Shown here in pieces: positions 42,280 through 54,000 of a stretch of DNA of 64,000 bases (the first letter of the stretch is position 1; the number at the start of each line of letters is the position of its first letter). The notes below the pieces were generated by a model that saw nothing but the letters and a program-made list of their open reading frames with translations, made no database searches and was not told where the DNA came from. Origin of the DNA: Neurospora intermedia (taxonomy: Eukaryota; Ascomycota; Sordariomycetes; Sordariales; Sordariaceae); the NCBI GenBank assembly GCA_037102815.1, contig BTPP01000007.1, forward strand, positions 1,550,001 to 1,614,000, written 5' to 3'. Both the position numbers and the translations under genes were made by a program.

Positions 42280-44778
42280 ATGGTTTCAACAACACCCAAG
42301 GCCGCCTCCAAGGATAACAACACCAACAGTCTCGCTCTCACTCAACGCAGCAAGTTCCCCACACCTCAATCCCTCGATAAACTCACCAAACCGTTCAAAT
42401 GCCCCGGCTCCGCGACGCGCACCGTAGCCGTCGACCGGCCGGCACGAAAGCGCAGAAAGATCGATTATAAAGGTGCTGGTGGCGAAGACGACGAGGATGG
42501 CGCCGACAAGCCCTACACCAATGCCGACCGGCTCGCCCTCGCCAACCGCGACGCCAACAAGTTTCCCGTGTTCGCAGTCAAAGACAAATCGCAGGTATTC
42601 CGCAAGGCGTTCTCCGTGCCGCTCATCAACAAGAACACGACCGCGTACAACCCAAACCGCCCCCCACCCACGCTCGGCCTGAGACAGGGCGCCGTCTTTG
42701 TGGCTAAGCCGCTGCATGACCCGTGCGACGAGTTTGCTATTGTGCTGTATGACCCGACGGTGGATGATAAGCCCAAGGATACGGCGCCAAAGGCCATTGA
42801 AGAAAAGAAGGCAGAACCAGAGGTCAAGGTTGATGCGCCGCTGGTGCACAAGAGTCTGGCGGAGATTCTGGGCATCAAGAAGAAAGTCGAGGGTGAACAC
42901 CCGCGTGTTCCGGTGGTGATTGATCCCAGGCTGGCCAAGGTGCTGCGGCCGCATCAGATCGAGGGTGTCCGGTTCATGTACCGGTGCGTGACGGGCATGA
43001 TTGATGAGAAGGCGAATGGTTGCATTATGGCGGACGAGATGGGCTTGGGAAAGACGTTGCAGTGCATCACGCTATTGTGGACGCTGTTGAAGCAGTCGCC
43101 GGATGCTGGAAAGTCGACGATCCAAAAGGCGATTGTGGCGTGTCCATCAAGTTTGGTCAGGAATTGGGCGAATGAGTTGGTCAAATGGTTGGGCGCGGAC
43201 GCTATCACGCCCTTTGCCATTGATGGAAAGGCCTCGAAGGAGGAGTTGACGAGGCAGCTGCGGCAGTGGGCGATTGCCAGTGGACGGTCTGTGACGAGGC
43301 CGGTGATTATTGTCTCGTACGAGACGCTAAGGCTTAATGTGGACGAGCTTAAGGGGACTCCCATTGGGTTGATGCTTTGCGACGAGGGTCATCGGCTGAA
43401 GAACGGAGACAGTCAGACGTTTAGTGCCTTGAACAGCCTGAATGTTTCGAGGAGGGTCATCTTGTCTGGTACACCCATTCAGAATGATTTGTCAGAGTAC
43501 TTTGCTCTGATCAGCTTCGCTAACCCAGATCTCCTCGGTACTCGTCTCGAGTTCCGCAAACGTTTCGAACTTCCGATTCTACGCGGCCGCGACGCTGACG
43601 CCTCGGAAGCTGACCGGAAGCGTGGTGACGAGTGCCTGGTTGAACTCCTTGCCATCGTCAACAAGTTCATCATTCGCCGTACCAACGATATTCTCTCCAA
43701 GTACCTCCCCGTGAAGTACGAGCACGTTGTCTTCTGCAACCTCGCTCCCTTCCAGCTCGACTTGTACAATTACTTTGTCGCCTCCCCCGACATCCAAGCT
43801 CTCCTGCGCGGCAAGGGCTCTCAACCTCTCAAGGCCATCAACATCCTCAAGAAGCTCTGCAACCACCCAGACCTGCTCGACCTATCGGCCGATCTGCCCG
43901 GCTGCGAACAGTACTGGCCAGAAGACTACGTACCAAAGGAAGCGCGAGGCCGCGACCGCGACGTCAAGCCATGGTACTCCGGAAAGATGCAAGTGCTCGA
44001 CCGCATGCTCGCCCGCATCCGCGCCGACACCAATGACAAGATTGTGCTCATCAGCAACTACACCCAAACGCTTGACCTCTTTGAGCGTCTCTGCCGCAAC
44101 CGGCAATACGGCTGTCTCCGACTAGACGGCACCATGAACGTCAACAAACGCCAAAAGCTTGTTGACAAGTTCAACGACCCGGAAGGCGACGAGTTTGTCT
44201 TTTTGCTCTCTTCCAAAGCCGGTGGGTGCGGCCTCAACCTAATCGGTGCCAACCGACTCGTCCTCTTCGACCCGGACTGGAATCCAGCAGCCGATCAGCA
44301 GGCGCTGGCGCGCGTGTGGCGCGATGGCCAAAAGAAGGACTGTTTTGTCTACCGCTTCATCGCCACGGGCACCATTGAAGAGAAAATCTTCCAGCGACAG
44401 AGCCACAAGCAATCCCTGTCGTCGTGCGTCGTCGACAGCGCCGAGGATGTGGAGAGACACTTTTCTCTGGACTCGCTGCGCGAGCTGTTCACTTATAGAC
44501 CCGGGACCAAGAGCGATACCCATGACACGTTCAAGTGTAAGCGATGCAAACCGGACGGTAGGCAGTATATGAAGGCGCAGGCTATGTTGTATGGCGATAC
44601 GAGTACTTGGAATCACTTTGTTAATCATTGGGAGGGCGAGGACGCGGCGGGTAAGAATGGAAAGGGCGGCGACCCGAATGGTGGTAGTGGAGGGATGAAG
44701 AGCATTCATGATCATTTGTTGAGGCAGGAGGTTGGGGAGAGGGATGTTAGTGCTGTGTTTCAGTATATTTCTCATTGA
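42280..44778 (+). CDS. mus-25: RAD54-family DNA translocase MUS-25, 832 aa
   Basis: An intron-free frame of 832 codons from an ATG in good context (CATCCATGG); 25 upstream in-frame codons read like leader. The N-terminus has a bipartite basic patch (PARKRRKID). The SNF2 ATPase core is complete: motif I DEMGLGKT at residues 252-259 with Lys258, motif Ia (VACPSSLVRNWANEL), motif II DEGH at 368-371, motif III (LSGTPIQNDLSEY), motif IV (DNDKIVLISNYTQTLDLFE), motif V (SSKAGGCGLNLIGANRLV) and motif VI (QALARVWRDGQKK). The Rad54-specific C-terminal zinc-binding Cys pair is seen at FKCKRCKPDG. The protein works with the Rad51 homologue in homologous recombination, moving along duplex DNA and stimulating strand exchange. 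In Neurospora the RAD54 homologue is called mus-25. The length agrees with the family. Confidence 0.95.
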   Translation: MVSTTPKAASKDNNTNSLALTQRSKFPTPQSLDKLTKPFKCPGSATRTVAVDRPARKRRKIDYKGAGGEDDEDGADKPYTNADRLALANRDANKFPVFAVKDKSQVFRKAFSVPLINKNTTAYNPNRPPPTLGLRQGAVFVAKPLHDPCDEFAIVLYDPTVDDKPKDTAPKAIEEKKAEPEVKVDAPLVHKSLAEILGIKKKVEGEHPRVPVVIDPRLAKVLRPHQIEGVRFMYRCVTGMIDEKANGCIMADEMGLGKTLQCITLLWTLLKQSPDAGKSTIQKAIVACPSSLVRNWANELVKWLGADAITPFAIDGKASKEELTRQLRQWAIASGRSVTRPVIIVSYETLRLNVDELKGTPIGLMLCDEGHRLKNGDSQTFSALNSLNVSRRVILSGTPIQNDLSEYFALISFANPDLLGTRLEFRKRFELPILRGRDADASEADRKRGDECLVELLAIVNKFIIRRTNDILSKYLPVKYEHVVFCNLAPFQLDLYNYFVASPDIQALLRGKGSQPLKAINILKKLCNHPDLLDLSADLPGCEQYWPEDYVPKEARGRDRDVKPWYSGKMQVLDRMLARIRADTNDKIVLISNYTQTLDLFERLCRNRQYGCLRLDGTMNVNKRQKLVDKFNDPEGDEFVFLLSSKAGGCGLNLIGANRLVLFDPDWNPAADQQALARVWRDGQKKDCFVYRFIATGTIEEKIFQRQSHKQSLSSCVVDSAEDVERHFSLDSLRELFTYRPGTKSDTHDTFKCKRCKPDGRQYMKAQAMLYGDTSTWNHFVNHWEGEDAAGKNGKGGDPNGGSGGMKSIHDHLLRQEVGERDVSAVFQYISH

Positions 44779-45268
44779 GCGGGTTGTTGTTCTTTTCCTT
44801 TTTTTTTTCTTTCTTTCTTTCTTTCTCTCTAATTGAGGAGGGTGGGGATGCCGGGTAAGAGGGTGCGTGCAGTCAACGCAGCCTGATGGAGTTTCGGGTG
44901 TCGTCGGATGATGAGATTCAGCTGACAAACTAGTATCATGTAGCGTACGGTGTTTGGTGTTTCGGGTGTGTTATGGGAGGAATTTCAAATACATATATCG
45001 TTAGACATCGTAACAAGCATCACACTACGTAAACTATCAATATCATTCATCCTTCGACTAGCCGCTGGGGTTAGTAAAGACTCCAGTGGCGGTTTATTGT
45101 CTATATAGCGCAGTATCTGATGTTCATGCCTTTCGGCTGGTTGTAAGAAGGGCCTGAGAAGTAGTTTATATATCATCTGTCAAATGTACTATAGTATAGG
45201 CGCACGCTACATTAACAGGAAGAACTACCAGAACACCCACCCATGCCGAGACACCTCGCTTTGCAGAT
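44779..45268. other. convergent spacer between mus-25 and UGGT genes
   Basis: This is 490 bases with the two 3' UTRs. A T run followed by TTTC repeats lies at 44801-44830. No gene is seen. Confidence 0.6.
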
Positions 45269-48200
45269 CTACAACTCATCAATGACATGCTCCTTCTCCT
45301 CCTCATGTTTCTCCTCCACAACTACCGGCTTCTCAACCTTCTTCTTCTCCTCCACCACTTCCCCAGCCTTCTTGTCTTCCTGCTCCCTAACCCTCTTAGC
45401 CAACGCCGCAACCTCCTCATCATAAACCGTCCACTCAGGCACCTGCCTCCTCGCCCTCTCCAACTTGGGCTCCTTCGTCATCGGATTATTACACAAATCA
45501 ATCGTCCTCGCCTTCGTCAGCGTCTCGTCTGAACACCACGTCTCGCACCACAACCACTCCTGCGGCAGGCTCTTGATCGGGATCTGGAACTGCATATGAT
45601 TCGGCAGATCCTGGTCCAGATTCGCCAGACTATTCGGGTCCGCGCTCAGCGTATGATACTGCTGCCTCAGTCGATCGCCAGCGGCCAGCTCCCTGAAGCG
45701 GCGCAGATCCACCACGTACAGCGCCGAGATGTGGTACGGCTGGCCCCGCAGGTAGTTGGCCCAGTACCCCGTCTTCCAGAAGCGGAAGCCTTCCATTTCG
45801 GTGCGCGAGTCGCACATGGGCGTGAACCCGTAGGGCGCCCCCTCCAGGTCGAGGCTGACGAGGTCGTACATGTCCGTGCGAACGATCTGGTCGGCGTCCA
45901 CGAAAATGACCTTGTCCAAGCTCAGGGGGAAGAGGACGTCCAGGAACAGAATCTTGTAACCCCAGATCTCGCGCTGCTTTTCCGATTGGTGACGCAGCCA
46001 GTGCGGCCATTTGTAGGCGACCATTTCGTATTTGAAGCCGTATTCGGCGGCCAGGTGGGGGAGGAAGGATTTGAACGAGGGGGAGAGGAATTGCTCGATG
46101 AACCAGAATTTGACCGTGTGGTCTGTGTGCTCCATGACGGAAAGGATCATGATGGAGAGCATGCGCTCGTAGAGATGGCCGGAGGCGACGGAGAAGATGT
46201 TAATCTCTGCGTGTTCGGTCTCGGATATGGACTTTTCGGTGGGCTTCTTGGCTCCGAAGAGGCCCTCGGCGAATTTGAGACCCTTGGAGACGAGTGATTC
46301 GTCTTGGGGCGTGGTCTCGTCCTGAAGAACGTCTTCGCGCTCCATGCCTGGCTTGCGAGTCAGGCGGGGGTAGAGCGTGGCGCCCTGGAAGGACAGCAAG
46401 GCGACCTCGGTCGTTTCGTCGCCGGGGACGGGGGACCAGCCTTGGGCGCCGACGCTGTCGAGGGTGAAGATGTCGGAGCTACGGCCCTCCATGAGGTGGA
46501 TGTTGTACATGCCTGGGTTGGCCTTGAACTGGAAGTAGCCGAGATTGGCCATGATGATGGTGTCGGCGAAGTGGGGGTGTTTCTCGGTTGCTAGGACGAG
46601 CTGCACGCCGCGCGGAGGTGAGCCGGACGGGAATTCCCGGGAGTGGCCCTCGATTAGAATGTTTTCCAGCTCGTAGATGGCTTCTACGTGCTCTGTGTTT
46701 CTCTTGGCTTTGATGTCCTTGAGACGAAGGTTGTCGAGATCGTCGACGGATACTTTGGAGGCGACGAGCCAAGCAGGCGGAACATCCATGCCGGCAACGA
46801 GGAGGGTCTCTGGTGGCACTCCATTGAAGGTTGCTGACAAGGCTTTCACCTTGCCGCTTTCATCGAAGCTGGGGGCAGATTCCAGGACGTAACGGTAGAA
46901 CCTCTTGACGGGGAGCTCCGATAGTTCAGTCTGCGGATTGACAAATACTTGCAGATGAACACCCTCAAGTTCGGAAAGAACCTTGAGGATGGGAGCCCAC
47001 TTCTGACCCATCTCACTGGCAGGGTTGATGACCGCAACAAAGAAGATCGTGGCGGTCTCAGGATTACCGACATGGAAGGAGGTGTACGTGGTGTTTAGTC
47101 TGTTGTAAGCCGTTGTTCTGATGGGCGGGGCAGAGTCAAAGATACCCTGAGGAGTATCTGAGATGCCCGAGAGAGCAGTGACTGAGGTCAGCTTGGCAGC
47201 AGCCAAGGGTCCAGAGACCTTATCAGTCAGTCCAAGATCCTCGATTGCCTTGTAAACCGGAAGGATGCGGTTCATACGTTCCGTTCGAAGGAACTCTGCA
47301 AAATCCTCCTTCGCGAAATCATTTGCCGACGCGATGGGACCAACGATGCGGCCATTGAGGATGAGCATATTGTCTCCAGACTTCAAGTTAAAGCTGGAGA
47401 GGAAGCTAGCAAGGTCGGCATCAAAATCCGGATCCGCCTCAGGCTTACCCTCCTCAAGAATAGTTTCAAGGTCAATAAGGCGGGTAACCTCCAGCAGACT
47501 GCTCTCCTTGGCCTTTACGCGCTGGTTCATGATGGATGGCGAGTTGGCCAGGTCAGCGGGGTTATGAACGATATCGAGGCGAACTCCTTGATGTTCCTGT
47601 CGGAAACGCAGCGCAAAGTAAAGGAGTTTCTGGCCCTCAACGCTATTAAGGTCTGTAACAACTGTAAGTACTGCCCAGTCTTCCTTGGGGGCAGTGTCAT
47701 CCGCTTCAACCACAGGCACTTTGCTGAACAGACGTTGGTGCTCGCTATACACCTTGTTGACATTCAGGACCTTGACGGCGTTGGCATCTTCGGGGTATAT
47801 GAACGTATTGCGCCGGGCAATGGCGTTCTCCAGGAAGAAGGCCGGGACATTGGTGTGATCATTGACCTTGTTATAATAGACCGCCTGTTGCAACATCTGG
47901 AGGTCCACCATAAGCTTATGGTTCATGTTCCGTAGCCAGTCTTCTTCACGGGGGATGGCGAAGCCGTTTATGAAGGCAGGAGGAATGTCGGTATCAGCCC
48001 TGAGGCGTTCACACCAGTGCTTCGCGCGGTGGACCTGCTTTTCCAAGTCCTCGGAGGCAAAGATATCTTTGAAAGGTAGCGCCTCATGGTCTGGTCGAAT
48101 CTCACGGTCCTTGATGGCCACACTGAAGATATCCTCGTTGGGCTTATCGGTGCTGGAGGCTTCAAGAGACTTTTCCAGGTAGGTAGACATGGCAGCCAAC

Positions 48201-49836
48201 CCATACGTGTTGAGAAGATGGTACAGGACCTTTGCCTGTTCTACGGCCTCGCCTGTGGGAGTTAGGGGGACAAGGCCAAACCGGACGGGAATGCCTCGCT
48301 TCATGAAAGCAAGGAGCTGTCTGGTGACTAGCGTGACATCCTCGGCCCTGGTGAAGTCTACAGGAACAACAAGGTTGAAAAGGTTCTTGCGAATTTGAGG
48401 CAATCCTTGTCCAAAGTGCTGAATCAAAGCCCAGACCGACGGAGAATACTCGGCGTAACGTTTGTCCTTTTCAATGTTGTTCAGCCAGATAATGACTTGA
48501 CCACCCTCGGGCTCATCCCGCCAGTCGAACCTACGAGGCTCTTCCTCGGTGGCCTTTGCGGCGGCAACCTCGTCATGACCCAAAAGGGAAACGGCTTGCT
48601 GGCCAGTCAGGCCCAAGTCCAGGGCACCGTTGATGAGTTTGCGTTCCCGGCGAAGCATGTCTACAAGCCCAAAGGGCTGGACCTGTCTGTCTACCATCTG
48701 AACACCGTTCATCCACAGAACGTTGGCACCTGGTGGTACCAGCAGTTGCCTGTTGTACTCATGTTCGGCCAAAAACTCCTTGGACACGTTGTGCTTTCCA
48801 AGCTTGGTCGAGTACTTGGGGAAGTCCTGTGTAAGTTTGAGCAGGGTATCAAACGGTGCTTCGCTCTGCATAACGAAGGATGCCGCCTTGACAGCAAGGG
48901 GCGAAAGCTCGGACTTTTCAAGGGGCTTGATGTCTGCGACCTCTTCATCTTCGTCCAGGACAAGCTCGGAATCCGATCTGATGGTCTTTTGGGAGTCACC
49001 TCCGGCGGCCTTGTCACCACCAGTATCCCTGTCATCGATGACGATGTAGTCTGTCCTTTTCAGCGTAAGCTCAACGCCATAACCGTTGACTGCGAGCGCA
49101 TCATCTGATTGTCCAAGGCTTCTCTTGTAACGCAGCCGATACGAAGCCTCTCCTTTCCGGGCAAGTTCCATGGCGGCCTCGTGATATTTTCCAAAGGCAG
49201 GGGAGGTGATGTCGGCATAGAGCACGATTTCCTGATGGCCACTACCGAATTGTCTGTCAAAAGGCAAGGTGCGCTCTCGGGAGTTGCTGTTGACATGGCC
49301 CGATGAAACTTCGAGGCTGGCTTTGCAGTATTGCTTTCCGTTGAATAGAAACCACAGATCACATCCGTCCTCATCGGCCACTACATATGGCTCAACAGCA
49401 GTGGTATAGTACTGATAATGAGCCTCGACACGGGGCGCAGCGGACCGCAACGAAAGAGCCAGCTTGAAGGTCGACAGCGCCTCAGGGTTCACATGCCCAT
49501 CTTCTTGGAGAACCTGGAGGAACTTTTCATAGAGCTCTTTGTCGGACTTGGCCTGGGCAAAGTCTCCCTTGGCAATGCGGTCCAGCAGTGGGAAATAGGC
49601 AGTAGCATTTTCGGAAGCCGCGGTTTCGCTGAATTCGGATGTGAGAATAGTCCGGTGCGGGTGAAGGAGGATGGTCAGGGAACTTACAGGAGCTCTACCA
49701 GATACGGAGGCGAAGGAAACGCGGCCTTGAGTGCGACGTCTACAGAGGGAGAAGCTGCAACGTGGTGTGAGGGAAGCCATGTCGCCGTGACAATGGCTGC
49801 CGCGAGACCCCACGGCAGCTGGGAGAGGCGGATCAT
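45269..49836 (-). CDS. UDP-glucose:glycoprotein glucosyltransferase (UGGT), two exons, 1502 aa
   Basis: The exons are 49836-49688 and 49628-45269; the 59-nt intron starts GTAAGT and ends TTCAG. Joining gives a signal peptide (RLSQLPWGLAAAIVTATW) and the family start SPSVDVALKAAFPSPPYL, then ETAASENATAYFPLL. A start inside the intron-containing frame (49813) gives no signal peptide and is rejected. The long N-terminal part carries the thioredoxin-like folding-sensor domains. The GT24 catalytic domain spans about residues 1180-1450, from INIFSVASGHLYERMLSIM, with the metal-binding Asp-Ala-Asp at 1294-1296 (VDADQIVRTDMYDL) and the C-terminal LPQEWLWCETWC. A charged Glu/Lys tail ends in IDEL, a variant ER-retrieval signal. 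The enzyme re-glucosylates misfolded N-glycoproteins so that calnexin binds them again. Its gene is divergent from COPI alpha. Confidence 0.95.
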
Positions 49837-51013
49837 GGTTGTCCAGACCAGGAAGCAGGTTTATTTATGGTGACGCAGGGAGGTAGTGCGTAGGTAGAAT
49901 ATTGCTCGATGAGATGGCTGTTTTTTTCAAAGCTCAATCATGAGTGGGATGAGAAAAGGTGCCACGTTGGATGTCACCAACGTCAAACGGCACAGCTCGA
50001 ATGTGGTGGTGGTGGTGTTGGTATTGTTGGTGTTGTAGAGAGAGCGAAACAAAACGGGACAAGTAAGAGGTCACCGGTCTACCCAAAAGGGTTCAAATAA
50101 AATAACAACCTCGGTAATCTGGCAAAGTTACCAGATATACGTCGAGTGGTAAAATTGGGGATAGCTTCACAAAACAAGTTGGCGCTGAGGTTCCTGCCGT
50201 TTGAACACCTCGCCCCGGCTGTTCAGTTGTAGTGAAGCAACAGAGCTCGCCCAGTTCGGTCTAGCGTCTGAGGGAAGCTGTGTACAGGTGGCCGCCAGGG
50301 TTCATCGATCCGTCTCATATGGGAGGTTGTGGCTGGTGCGACCCTTGACTTGCGTCCCCTTAAATGAGGCTTACGCATGCCGTAGCCCCTGAATTGCGGA
50401 TCCTCTGTGTGTTTATGGCGTGGCGGTGCACGAATCGATGAGTGCCGGTTGAGGCCACGCCAGTCGTGTCTGCAAGGCCCCAACTGCAGTGGACAGACAG
50501 GTGCTGTGCGAGTGGCAGCTGCAGCGCCCGCCCGCACTGAATGGGGAGGTGAGGTCGGTGCGATGGAGATGCCACGCTTCCCTACCACACAGGTAAGGTA
50601 GCATCCTAACAAGTGGAAGTGGAATTGAAGCCGCCTGCCGCCCGAGACCGTCCACACTCCAGCACCTCAGCTCTGTTGATTGTGAGTGGCATCCATCGCG
50701 GACCTTCCATTCGAACGACTGGACCTACACTGAGCACTTCGTTGTACCCGGACACTCAGTCTACCTCGACACTTCCTTTCCACTTTGGCTCCATTCATTC
50801 CCCAAACCACCACGCCGCCGCCGCCGCCGCCACCCCTCCTCCTCCTCCCACCCCCCGAACGGCAATTCCCATCTACCATAGTATTTTGCGACTTCACGGC
50901 GTCTCGGTTGATCGCGTCCTAATTCCCCCCGTCTCCCATTTAAATACTTAATCCACCTTTCCCACGTTGATGCCGGGAGCTTAGGCTGTGCTCCCCTTAA
51001 AGCCACTGGCAAG
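49837..51013. other. divergent promoter region between UGGT and COPI alpha genes
   Basis: It is 1.18 kb with both 5' ends. On the COPI side it has a GCC repeat (50813-50831) followed by a CTC-rich tract. No coding frame is convincing. Two divergent secretory-pathway genes could share control elements here. Confidence 0.55.
50813..50831 (+). repeat. GCC trinucleotide repeat in the COPI alpha leader/promoter
   Basis: GCC is repeated about six times, 180-200 bp before the start codon, followed by CTC units and a C run. Confidence 0.8.
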
Positions 51014-54000
51014 ATGCAGGCCTCCTCGGGAATGCTCACCAAAGTACGTTGTTTGTCGTCCACTCTCCATGCGCCTTCTCCCCAGCTCGAAGACGTGTCT
51101 AACATCTTACCTTACCCCTGTGCGCAGTTCGAGTCCAAGTCGTCGCGAGCAAAGGGCATTGCCTTCCACCCTAAACGGTCAGCCTCTCCCGTCCCACGAA
51201 AGAGCAGAAGCTCCCCCGTCACTTGACCCTTGGGTCTTGATGTCTACACTTGTCAAGATAACCAAACGCGAAACTAACATGGCCTTGCTTCCAGACCATG
51301 GATTCTCGTCTCCCTCCACTCCTCCACCATTCAGCTATGGGACTACCGCATGGGTACCCTGATTGACCGATTCGAAGAGCACGATGGCCCCGTCCGAGGC
51401 GTTGATTTCCACAAGACACAGGTGAGCTCCCTGTTCCCTCGATGCGCCGAACCCGAGATATCGACAACTAGCTTACACATCCGTAACAGCCCCTCTTCGT
51501 ATCTGGCGGTGACGACTACAAGATCAAGGTCTGGTCCCTCCAGACTCGGCGCTGCCTCTTTACACTCAACGGCCACTTGGACTACATCCGCACCGTCTTC
51601 TTCCACCACGAGCTTCCTTGGATTGTCAGTGCCAGTGACGACCAGACGATTCGGATATGGAACTGGCAGAACCGCTCCCTGCTCTGCACCATGACGGGCC
51701 ACAACCACTACGTCATGTGCGCCCAGTTCCATCCCAAGGAGGACCTCATCGTTTCCGCCTCCCTCGACCAGACTGTTCGCGTTTGGGATAGTACGTGGTG
51801 CCTTGGCCGGGAAAGATGGGATGGAAATCTGCGAAATACATGGATGGCTGACCATTTTGTCTTGTCACAGTCTCGGGCCTGCGCAAGAAGCACTCCGCGC
51901 CCACGTCCATGTCCTTCGAGGACCAAGTTGCTCGCGCCAATGCCAACCAGACCGACATGTTCGGCAATACCGACGCCGTTGTCAAGTTCGTTCTCGAGGG
52001 CCACGACCGCGGTGTGAACTGGGTTGCCTTCCACCCTACTATGCCCTTGATTGTGTCCGCCGGTGACGACCGCCTTATCAAGCTGTGGCGCATGAGCGAG
52101 ACCAAGGCTGTACGTGTTGTGAGGATTTGTGCATCTGATGACAACTTGCTGACTGAACCAACCATCCATAGTGGGAAGTCGATACCTGCCGCGGCCATTT
52201 CCAGAACGCCAGCGGCTGTCTTTTCCACCCCCACCAGGACCTTATTCTTTCGGCCGGCGAGGACAAGACGATTCGCGTATGGGATCTTAACAAGCGTACC
52301 GTAGTCAACACCTTTAAGCGGGAGAACGACAGGATCTGGGTCATCGCCGCTCATCCGGAAATCAACTTGTTCGCTGCTGGTCACGACAATGGTGTTATGG
52401 TGTTCAAGCTCGAGCGCGAGAGGCCCGCTTCTGCCGTTTATCAGAACAACATCTTCTACATCACCAAGGAGAAGCACGTCAAGATGTACGACTTCCAGAA
52501 GAATGTCGAGTCGCCCACGCTTTTGTCGCTCAAGAAGCTCGGAAGCCCTTGGGTGCCCCCAAGGACCCTCTCCTACAACCCCGCTGAGAGGTCTATCTTG
52601 GTCACCTCCCCGGCGGATGGTGGGTCGTACGAGCTCATCACCCTTCCTCGCGATGGTTCTGGAGCTATCGAACCCACAGAATCCAAGCGGGGCCAGGGCA
52701 ACTCGGCCGTGTTTGTGGCTCGCAACCGTTTCGCCGTTCTCAACACTGCCACCCAGACCGTCGATATCAAGGACTTGACCAACAACACCACGAGATCGTT
52801 CAAGCCCCCTGTTGGCACTACCGACATCTACTTCGGCGGCACCGGCAACCTCCTCATCATTACTCCGACCGCGGTTCACCTCTACGATATCCAGCAGAGA
52901 AAGAGCACTGCCGAGCTGGCTGTAACTGGCGTCAAATACGTTGTCTGGTCTAACGATGGTCTTTACGCCGCTCTGCTCAGCAAGCACAATGTGACAATTG
53001 TAACCAAGACCCTGGAGCAGGTTAGCACTCTGCATGAGACTATCCGTCTCAAGAGTGCTGCGTGGGATGACGCTGGTGTTCTGCTCTACTCGACTCTCAA
53101 CCACGTCAAGTACACGCTTCTGAACGGCGATAACGGCATCGTCTGCACCCTCGATCAGACTGTTTACCTCACCCGTGTCAAGGGTAGAAACGTGTACTGC
53201 CTTGATCGTGCTGCGAAGCCCAAGATTTTGCAGATTGACCCCACCGAGTACCGCTTCAAGCTTGCGCTAGTCAAGCGTAACTACGAGGAAATGCTACACA
53301 TCATCCAGAACTCGAGCTTGGTTGGCCAGTCAATCATTGCCTATCTTCAGAAGAAGGGCTATCCTGAGATTGCGCTCCAGTTCGTCCAGGATCCTACTAC
53401 CAGGTTCGAGCTTGCCATTGAGTGCGGTAATCTCGAGGTCGCCGTTGAGATGGCCAAGCAACTGGACAAGCCTAAGCTCTGGACGAGACTTAGCCAGGAG
53501 GCCCTCGCCCATGGCAACCATCAGATCGTGGAGATGTGCTACCAGAAGCTCAAACACTTTGACAAGCTTTCGTTCCTCTACCTCACCACCGGTGACCATG
53601 ACAAGCTCTCTAGGATGGCCAAGATTGCTGAGCACCGTGGTGACTTCACTTCGAGATTCCAGAACGCCCTTTATCTGGGAGAGGTCCAGGACCGAATCCA
53701 GATGTTCAAGGAAATCGATTTGTACCCCCTGGCCTACATGACTGCCAAGTCTCACGGGCTTGAGGACGAGTGCCAGGAAATCCTCGAGGCTACTGGCCTC
53801 ACAGAAGACCAGCTCTCGATGCCCACCCTGGGTGAACCCCTTACACCGCCCAAGCCCGTGGTGCCCACATACAAGGCTAACTGGCCAACAAAGGCGGCCT
53901 CGCAGTCCTTCTTCGAAAAGGCCCTACTTGGCGAGGTTGAGGGCTTGTCTCTGGAAGACCAGCCCTCTGCCGCTCCCAATGGTTTAGGTCTTGAAGAGGG

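Noticed and set aside
42286-42954. Long minus-strand frames opposite mus-25
   Set aside because: They are antisense shadows of the conserved RAD54 reading frame.
49688-49813. UGGT start at 49813 without intron
   Set aside because: This reading lacks a signal peptide and passes through a clear GTAAGT..TTCAG intron; the spliced model restores the family N-terminus.
51746-53104. 452-residue minus-strand frame opposite the COPI alpha gene
   Set aside because: It is antisense to conserved COPI coding sequence, a common effect of biased codon use, and has no family character.
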